Positions 8,164-11,428 of a stretch of DNA of 11,428 nt are shown piece by piece. This DNA is from JAWUXM01 sp034111325 (lineage in GTDB: Bacteria > Pseudomonadota > Alphaproteobacteria > Rickettsiales > JABIRX01): positions 1 through 11,428 of the forward strand of contig JAWUXM010000023.1 of the NCBI GenBank assembly GCA_034111325.1. Reading direction: 5' to 3'. A model generated the notes under the pieces. The model saw only the letters and a program-made list of their open reading frames with translations. It ran no database searches and was not told where the DNA came from. Every line of letters begins with the position of its first letter. The first letter of the stretch is position 1. A program made the translations under genes and the position numbers.

Positions 8164-8663
8164 AAAAATTATTACCACTCCTTATATTCTTAATTCTCTC
8201 CTCTTGCTATGCATACGATGATATGTCGGGCAATGGTCGCTATCGTGGCCATTATAAAGTAGGTAACCCATATGAAATTGCGGGCACAATGTATTTCCCT
8301 GAAGAAAATACTGAATATGAAGAAGAAGGCGTTGCCTCATGGTATGGCAATGAATTTCATAGCAAAGCAACTGCTAATGGCGAACGCTATAATCAATATG
8401 CGATGACCGCTGCACACCGCACCTTGCCACTTCCTAGCATGGTGAAGGTCACCAACCTAGAAAATGGTGAGGAGATTATTGTAAAAGTAAATGATCGCGG
8501 GCCTTTTGCTAAAGAGCGCATTATTGATCTTTCTAAAAAAGCTGCGCAAAAATTAGGGATGATTGGTAAAGGAACTGCCAATGTTAAAGTTGAATATCTC
8601 AAGGAAGAAACTGACATGCTCCATTTTAACATCTTCGGCCGCCGCATGGCTGATGCAAATTAA
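8160..8663 (+). CDS. rlpA: RlpA-family septal lipoprotein (lytic transglycosylase-like, double-psi beta-barrel)
   Basis: Outer-membrane lipoprotein of the RlpA family; in Pseudomonas RlpA cleaves denuded glycan strands at the septum (family knowledge). The signal ends in a lipobox LSSC with the acylated cysteine at C16. A short linker contains VGNPYEIAG and MYFPEEN, usual in alphaproteobacterial forms. The barrel (about 57-146) has the signature GVASWYG, TANGERY, TAAHRTLPLPS, VTNLENG, VNDRGPF (110-116) and RIIDLS. At 167 aa it lacks the C-terminal SPOR domain of the E. coli protein, so it cannot be recruited to denuded peptidoglycan in that way. The ATG overlaps the preceding micro-ORF stop. 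bioD starts 4 nt after the stop. Confidence 0.9.
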   Translation: MKKLLPLLIFLILSSCYAYDDMSGNGRYRGHYKVGNPYEIAGTMYFPEENTEYEEEGVASWYGNEFHSKATANGERYNQYAMTAAHRTLPLPSMVKVTNLENGEEIIVKVNDRGPFAKERIIDLSKKAAQKLGMIGKGTANVKVEYLKEETDMLHFNIFGRRMADAN

Positions 8664-8667
8664 CTAT

Positions 8668-9342
8668 ATGAAAACATATTTCATCGCAGCCACTAGCACA
8701 AACATAGGAAAAACCTTCTTCACTTGTGCGCTATGCAATCAATTTGAAGATAAAGCCTTCGCTATAAAACCGATTATCACTGGTTGGGATAGCCCGCAAA
8801 ATCCAGAACTCGATACTATGCAAATCCTGCAAAGTTTAGGAATGGAAAATGATGAGAAGAATATTAATAAAATATCTCCTTTTCGTTTTCGTTACCCATT
8901 ATCACCAGATATGGCTGCACGTCTAGAAAATAAAAAAGAAGCCTCTACCGAAGAAGTACAAAATTTCTGCCAAGAAACCATCCGCCAACAACAAGGAAAG
9001 GATTATCTATTTATTGAAACTTTAGGTGGAATCTTCTCACCGATTAATCGCTATTCGACTATGTGCAATATTATCCAAGCAATGCGGGGTGAAGTGATTT
9101 TACTAACTGGAAACTATCTCGGAAGCCTTAGCCACACTATCGCAACTGTCACTGCACTTAAAACTTTTAACATAAAAATCGCCGCCGTAATTATTAATGA
9201 AACTGGGCAAAGCGATATACCAGCTGAAGAGACAAAAAAATCTCTAAAGAACTTTATCAACGAACCAATCTCCATTCTTCCTTATACAAAACAAATCAGC
9301 CAATATGCATGGCAGGATGTAAAAGATTTAGGAATTTTCTGA
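8668..9342 (+). CDS. bioD: ATP-dependent dethiobiotin synthetase
   Basis: Closes the ureido ring of dethiobiotin from 7,8-diaminopelargonate, CO2 and ATP, the step before biotin synthase. The 224 residues match the usual length. The start at 8668 gives MKTYFIAATSTNIGKT, where the P-loop (8-16; K15, T16) directly follows the first strand as in the family; the frame is open further upstream inside rlpA, but those starts would add unrelated residues. KPIITGW corresponds to the substrate loop, D in NPELDTM to the metal-binding Asp, and ETLGGIFSPI to the EGAGG(W/I)xxP block. The P-loop has Ser where most members have Asp (GTDTxxGKT). No other bio gene is present here. The gene runs convergently towards a minus-strand gene. 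Confidence 0.85.
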   Translation: MKTYFIAATSTNIGKTFFTCALCNQFEDKAFAIKPIITGWDSPQNPELDTMQILQSLGMENDEKNINKISPFRFRYPLSPDMAARLENKKEASTEEVQNFCQETIRQQQGKDYLFIETLGGIFSPINRYSTMCNIIQAMRGEVILLTGNYLGSLSHTIATVTALKTFNIKIAAVIINETGQSDIPAEETKKSLKNFINEPISILPYTKQISQYAWQDVKDLGIF

Positions 9343-9381
9343 GATAGAACACATCTCGCAATTTGTAAAAAAGAACACAAA

Positions 9382-9404
9382 GAATTAGATTTTTATAATC
9401 TAAT
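9382..9404. terminator. AT-rich hairpin between convergent genes, possible terminator
   Basis: ATTAGATT (9384-9391) and AATCTAAT (9397-9404) form an 8-bp stem with a 5-nt loop. Read on the minus strand it is followed by a T-rich stretch (TCTTTGTGTTCTTTTTT), so it could end transcripts from the minus-strand gene at 9520-9849. In the plus direction no T-run follows. Its right arm is also the left end of the larger palindrome at 9395-9523. Confidence 0.35.
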
Positions 9405-9523
9405 AAATGTTGCTTTGATTTTTGATACATGTCCTGAGCGAATGAGCGACGTGTACATCTTGGTACACGAGCCGAAAGGAGCAAAGGTTATGTGTTAAAA
9501 AGCATGCAACAGAATTAGATTAT
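9395..9523. repeat. 129-bp imperfect palindromic element
   Basis: The two halves are imperfect inverted copies. Paired blocks from outside inwards: ATAATCTAAT (9395-9404) with ATTAGATTAT (9514-9523); TGTTGC (9408-9413) with GCAACA (9506-9511); TTTTT (9419-9423) with AAAAA (9497-9501); ACAT (9427-9430) with ATGT (9490-9493); and the core CGTGTAC (9450-9456) with GTACACG (9463-9469) around a 6-nt loop. The blocks come in the same order with small length differences, as in a decayed palindromic repeat. The right end contains the stop codon of the minus-strand gene. Size and form resemble Rickettsia palindromic elements, but I cannot assign a family. Confidence 0.6.
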
Positions 9524-9849
9524 GCGATTTTATTATTATTTGCAGGAGTAGTAGGAGCAGGAACAGGAGCCTTATGAATGCGTGATTTAATTAAATTACT
9601 TGCATCCTTCTCATGATTTTTCTGTTCAGAATTTTGCATGTGGGTTTTGATCTCACGTACTTCAACACATAAGTTACTGACTTCATTACATAAATTTTCT
9701 AGACGATATGAAAGTGATAATTGTCGTGATTTTGGCTTACGCTTTTTCAAAAATCTATGTGCTGTGTAGTGATGTAATGCATAACGCGCTAAGAAAGCCA
9801 AGCCCCCGATTAGTAATAAACCGCCTAACGTAGAATATAAATAATCCAT
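9520..9849 (-). CDS. Small membrane protein with predicted coiled coil, function unknown
   Basis: 109 residues from the ATG at 9849, which has a strong GGGGAGG Shine-Dalgarno 5 nt upstream; a GTG two codons earlier overlaps that site and is unlikely. Residues about 5-25 (STLGGLLLIGGLAFLARYALHH region) form one membrane segment, followed by a very basic patch (FLKKRKPKSR), a heptad-like helix at about 46-75 (LENLCNEVSNLCVEVREIKTH) and a Pro/Ala-rich tail (APVPAPTTPANNN). This suggests an inner-membrane protein with a cytoplasmic oligomerising helix. I do not recognise the family. The stop codon lies within the terminal arm of the palindrome at 9395-9523, so the last residues may have been changed by that element. 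Confidence 0.7.
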   Translation of the reverse strand: MDYLYSTLGGLLLIGGLAFLARYALHHYTAHRFLKKRKPKSRQLSLSYRLENLCNEVSNLCVEVREIKTHMQNSEQKNHEKDASNLIKSRIHKAPVPAPTTPANNNKIA

Positions 9850-9879
9850 GACCACCTCCCCTTTTGTTCCTTCGCTTAT

Positions 9880-9907
9880 AAGATATCGGAAAATGTTTAA
9901 AGGGCAA
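9880..9907 (-). promoter_or_regulatory. Candidate promoter for the membrane/coiled-coil protein gene
   Basis: On the minus strand TTGCCC (9902-9907) and TATCTT (9880-9885) are 16 bp apart. The predicted start near 9873 leaves about 24 nt of leader, which includes the strong Shine-Dalgarno of the gene at 9849. Confidence 0.4.
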
Positions 9908-9944
9908 GGCAGAGTTTCATCGCCTTTGTCATACTAAGTATTAA

Positions 9945-9966
9945 AAATGGTGATCCCGAGTGGATT
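9945..9966 (-). repeat. Left copy of a 22-bp direct repeat: displaced tRNA-Arg 3' end (att-like site)
   Basis: Identical over 22 bases to 10220-10241. Nineteen of the bases (9948-9966) equal the last 19 nt of the tRNA-Arg gene, from the T-loop through the 3' T-stem, the acceptor strand and the encoded CCA; three more (9945-9947) equal the bases just outside the tRNA. Similarity ends abruptly on both sides. No other part of a tRNA accompanies it, so it is a fragment in the same orientation as the full gene. Confidence 0.85.
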
Positions 9967-10219
9967 GATGCGTATTTGCTGCGCGCAAATCCTTACCCTG
10001 CGGGCGGACTCGGCTTTGCCTCGCCGTCCAAAACAGCTTCGCTGTATTGTGATACACAATTAACTTTTTGTTAATTGTTTCCTTTCGGGCAAGATTGCTA
10101 CGCAACTTGTCCAAATTACTCATAAACAGTCATTCAGACTGTTTATTGCGTCATTTGTCGAACCTATGGTTCTCACCTTCGCTATCATCCATTTCCTAGC
10201 CACCCTGCGGGCAGCTAGG
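9967..10219. mobile_element. 253-bp non-coding segment between tRNA-Arg 3'-end repeats; candidate integrated or remnant element
   Basis: The segment lies exactly between the two 22-bp copies and directly 3' of the intact tRNA, the geometry left by site-specific integration in a tRNA gene. It encodes no credible protein: the open frame on the minus strand is composed of hairpin sequence. It is locally more GC-rich at the left (9967-10045) than neighbouring intergenic DNA. It contains at least seven hairpins: 9974-9990, 10033-10045, 10056-10078, 10087-10112, 10122-10146, 10160-10172 and 10184-10229. The 11-mer ACCCTGCGGGC occurs twice (9995-10005 and 10202-10212). It may be a shrunken island, a non-autonomous element mobilised by an integrase elsewhere, or an expanded palindromic repeat. 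Confidence 0.5.
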
Positions 10220-10229
10220 AAATGGTGAT
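10033..10229. repeat. Array of six hairpins with 8-13 nt spacers
   Basis: Stems, in order: ACAGC/GCTGT (10033-10045, 3-nt loop); ACAATTAAC/GTTAATTGT (10056-10078, 9 bp, T5 loop); GGGCAAG-A-TTGC/GCAA-CTTGTCC (10087-10112, 11 pairs with one G-U and one bulged A); ATAAACAGTC/GACTGTTTAT (10122-10146, 10 bp); GAACC/GGTTC (10160-10172, loop TAT); CCATTTCCTAGC/GCTAGGAAATGG (10189-10225, 12 bp, extended by ATCA/TGAT past a bulged T). The stems differ in sequence, so this is not a CRISPR or tandem repeat. Confidence 0.7.
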
Positions 10230-10241
10230 CCCGAGTGGATT
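10220..10241 (-). repeat. Right copy of the 22-bp direct repeat, within the intact tRNA-Arg gene
   Basis: Contains the 19-nt 3' end of the functional tRNA (10223-10241) and three flanking bases. It pairs with the copy at 9945-9966, 275 bp away in the same orientation. In an integration scenario this copy restores the tRNA and the other marks the distal end. Confidence 0.85.
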
Positions 10242-10299
10242 CGAACCACTGACCTACAGATTAGGAATCTGTTGCTCTATCCTACTGAGCTACGGGACC
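10223..10299 (-). tRNA. tRNA-Arg, anticodon CCT
   Basis: On the minus strand the 77 nt fold as a complete cloverleaf: acceptor GGTCCCG with CGGGATC (one G-U), D-stem GCTC/GAGC, anticodon stem ACAGA/TCTGT around the loop TTCCTAA (anticodon CCT, reading AGG), variable AGGTC, T-stem AGTGG/CCACT around TTCGAAT, discriminator A and an encoded CCA. The 5' end lies 20 nt after the xseB stop on the same strand, so co-transcription with xseB is possible. The last seven nucleotides can also pair with a downstream hairpin (10184-10200). Confidence 0.97.
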
Positions 10300-10319
10300 A
10301 TTTATTAAAGTTGGGGTAT

Positions 10320-10553
10320 TTAGACGTCAAAGCTTTCTAACTCGGTTTTACCATCCTTATCGACAATCTTGTCAATTTTGAGTTTAGCTTGTTCGAGTTT
10401 TTTATTGAGATAAGTTTTGAGCTCTACACCATATTCATATTTGGCAATAGCACCATCCAAGCCACCTTCACCACTTTCCAGCTCTTTAACTACGCTCTCA
10501 AACTCTTGCATGGCTTGCTCGAAACTTAGATCCTTTACCTGTTTTTTTGTCAT
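10320..10553 (-). CDS. xseB: Exodeoxyribonuclease VII small subunit
   Basis: Small subunit of exonuclease VII, which degrades single-stranded DNA from both ends; several XseB chains bind the C-terminal part of XseA. The 77-residue product is two long helices with the family signature LSFEQAMQEFESVVKELESGE, followed by LDGAIAKYEYGVELK and a Lys-rich second helix (NKKLEQAKLKIDKI). Length is typical (about 75-85). I start at the ATG at 10553 (MTKKQVKD); a GTG two codons upstream is possible but adds nothing recognisable, and no good Shine-Dalgarno helps decide. xseA is not in the window. The tRNA-Arg follows 20 nt downstream. Confidence 0.93.
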   Translation of the reverse strand: MTKKQVKDLSFEQAMQEFESVVKELESGEGGLDGAIAKYEYGVELKTYLNKKLEQAKLKIDKIVDKDGKTELESFDV

Positions 10554-10581
10554 TTGCACTATTGTTTAATTAGATTGCCCC

Positions 10582-10610
10582 AATCTACAAAGATGATTCC
10601 TACAAGTCAA
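10582..10610 (-). promoter_or_regulatory. Candidate promoter for xseB (and possibly tRNA-Arg)
   Basis: On the minus strand TTGACT (10605-10610) and TAGATT (10582-10587) are separated by 17 bp, giving a start near 10575 and a short leader to 10553. The -10 hexamer is one arm of a 6-bp palindrome, TAGATT/AATCTA (10571-10587), which could serve as an operator or an early hairpin. Confidence 0.45.
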
Positions 10611-10766
10611 AGATTGGATTTGGTATAAGAACATTTTCAGCATCTGCATATCAAAGCAAGGTTCCACACCGCAAACTATTTACGATTACATACATTAAAA
10701 ACCTGATAAATCATATAGTTACTTGGCAATCGCAAGAAAAAACATAAAGACACCTTCCGTCAACCC

Positions 10767-10783
10767 TATAATTGTGCTACAAT
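10767..10783 (+). promoter_or_regulatory. Possible -10 region(s) for the Thr/Pro-rich protein gene
   Basis: A perfect TATAAT (10767-10772) has no convincing -35 box at the right distance. TACAAT (10778-10783) lies 17 bp after TTCCGT (10755-10760), a poor -35. Either would leave a leader of about 25-40 nt before the ATG at 10814. The rest of the interval between xseB and this gene shows nothing else that I can support. Confidence 0.3.
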
Positions 10784-10813
10784 AATATCAAAATAACTTT
10801 TAAAGATAAAATC

Positions 10814-11227
10814 ATGAAATCAAATCAGACTAAAGAGACAAAACCACCGATAGATGGGCATACCACTATATTGAATTTCATGAAAATAATACATAGCAGA
10901 AAAACTACTTCAGAGCATATCAACGCAGAAACTGTAACTCCAACTCAACCCACTATAACAACACATCCTGACACTGTAAGATATTCATCCGCTCCTACAG
11001 CTATTGCCCATTATGGCTCTATCCAAACTCCTCCTGCACAACCCACACATACCCAGTCAACCCCACTTCCTGTTAGACATATTGAACGCGACCTAAAGGG
11101 AAGGTTTGTGACAGAGAGTGCAAGACAACACCACATATTATTGGCAGAACAATCCCATACAGATCAAGTGAGAGCAGAAGAAAGCATACAAAAAGATACA
11201 AAAAAAAGTTTCTGCCCCTGCATGTAA
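10814..11227 (+). CDS. Thr/Pro/His-rich protein of unknown function with C-terminal Cys-Pro-Cys-Met
   Basis: 137 residues from the ATG at 10814; the frame is open 14 codons further upstream, but only with a TTG start that lies in the likely promoter. There is no signal peptide or membrane segment. The middle (about 37-85) is low-complexity, rich in Thr, Pro, Ser and His (for example TPTQPTITTHPDT), and is probably disordered. A more ordered stretch at about 88-125 contains RHIERDLKGRFVTESARQHH. The end is Lys-rich then FCPCM, formally a C-a-a-X tetrapeptide. The Shine-Dalgarno is weak. Coding status rests on length and a promoter-like upstream region; no family is recognised, and the disordered composition would suit a secreted or regulatory protein, but nothing proves it. 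Confidence 0.5.
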   Translation: MKSNQTKETKPPIDGHTTILNFMKIIHSRKTTSEHINAETVTPTQPTITTHPDTVRYSSAPTAIAHYGSIQTPPAQPTHTQSTPLPVRHIERDLKGRFVTESARQHHILLAEQSHTDQVRAEESIQKDTKKSFCPCM

Positions 11228-11256
11228 TACAAAATATCTTTAATAATTATACATTT

Positions 11257-11362
11257 GCAGTAGGTAAAATTAGATGAGAGTAGCCACGTAGAATTGAGAG
11301 TGTAATAGCCGAGGCTATTGCCGAACAATTGTGCGATGCTATGTCGCTAATTTTACCACTGC
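11257..11362. repeat. 106-bp imperfect palindromic element
   Basis: Inverted blocks from outside in: GCAGT (11257-11261) with ACTGC (11358-11362), then a bulged A; GGTAAAATTAG (11263-11273) with CTAATTTTACC (11347-11357), 11 bp perfect; a TAGC..CG..AATTG block on the left matching the complement of CAATTGTGCGATGCTA on the right; and the core AATAGC/GCTATT (11304-11319) around CGAG. It is large enough for a long hairpin or cruciform. It differs in sequence from the palindrome at 9395-9523. Both strands carry a frame that stays open through most of it. The remaining bases to the window edge hold no gene I can support. Confidence 0.65.
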
Positions 11363-11428
11363 CCTTAGGGTTATGGCAAAAAACTGTGCTTTTTCTCAAA
11401 AAACATTTGCCAATAAGCGTGGCTATTA

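Noticed and set aside
8563..8667. Longer start for bioD inside rlpA
   Set aside because: The extra 35 residues come from out-of-frame rlpA sequence; the P-loop should lie within the first 16 residues, as it does from 8668.
9296..9484. 62-codon minus-strand frame across the bioD end and palindrome
   Set aside because: It overlaps the bioD coding strand and the palindrome; its composition is explained by those.
9941..10123. 60-codon minus-strand frame in the tRNA-flanking segment
   Set aside because: It consists of hairpin sequence and the tRNA 3' fragment, has no ribosome binding site and no protein-like composition.
10033..10229. CRISPR array
   Set aside because: The hairpins have different sequences and lengths; there are no identical direct repeats or uniform spacers, and no cas genes.
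11247..11426. Possible 3' end of a minus-strand gene entering from the right edge
   Set aside because: Fifty-nine open codons, but most lie in the palindrome and no family features are seen; kept as a property of the element instead.
11284..11428. Plus-strand open frame running off the right edge
   Set aside because: No good start codon with a ribosome binding site, and half of it is palindrome; cannot be supported as a gene.

Overview
The window reads as an AT-rich alphaproteobacterial chromosome. The GluRS belongs to the GltX type found beside a paralogue in alphaproteobacteria, RlpA has the alphaproteobacterial spacing between its lipobox and the double-psi barrel, and no phage, plasmid or conjugation genes are visible. 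Because it makes branched-chain amino acids and biotin, it is less reduced than Rickettsia. The order cannot be fixed from this sequence.

Left part (1-7938): seven same-strand genes, mostly overlapping or a few bases apart, that look like one operon. They are gltX (5' end cut by the window), cysS, cimA (citramalate synthase), a membrane-anchored protein of unknown function, a small helical protein, ilvD (dihydroxy-acid dehydratase) and an MltB-type lytic transglycosylase. CimA and IlvD are two steps of the threonine-independent isoleucine route from pyruvate; IlvD also serves valine and leucine.

Middle (7939-9342): two candidate promoters precede an unlisted 34-codon membrane micro-ORF whose stop overlaps the rlpA start (ATGA). 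rlpA is followed four bases later by bioD. Peptidoglycan remodelling genes (mltB, rlpA) therefore sit on both sides of this junction.

Right part (9343-11428): gene-poor and rich in structure. A minus-strand group holds xseB, tRNA-Arg(CCT) and a small membrane/coiled-coil protein. The last 19 nt of the tRNA plus 3 flanking bases are repeated exactly 275 bp downstream, as expected of an element integrated in a tRNA 3' end. The 253 bp between the copies carry no gene but are packed with hairpins at fairly regular spacing, the last of which invades the tRNA 3' end. Two further long imperfect palindromes (9395-9523 and 11257-11362) resemble in size and form the palindromic elements known from Rickettsia, though I cannot assign them to a named family. 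A Thr/Pro-rich protein of unknown function ending in Cys-Pro-Cys-Met lies near the right edge.

The best candidates for something undescribed are the tRNA-Arg-associated hairpin array and the two palindromic elements. No multi-gene defence or mobile system is visible.
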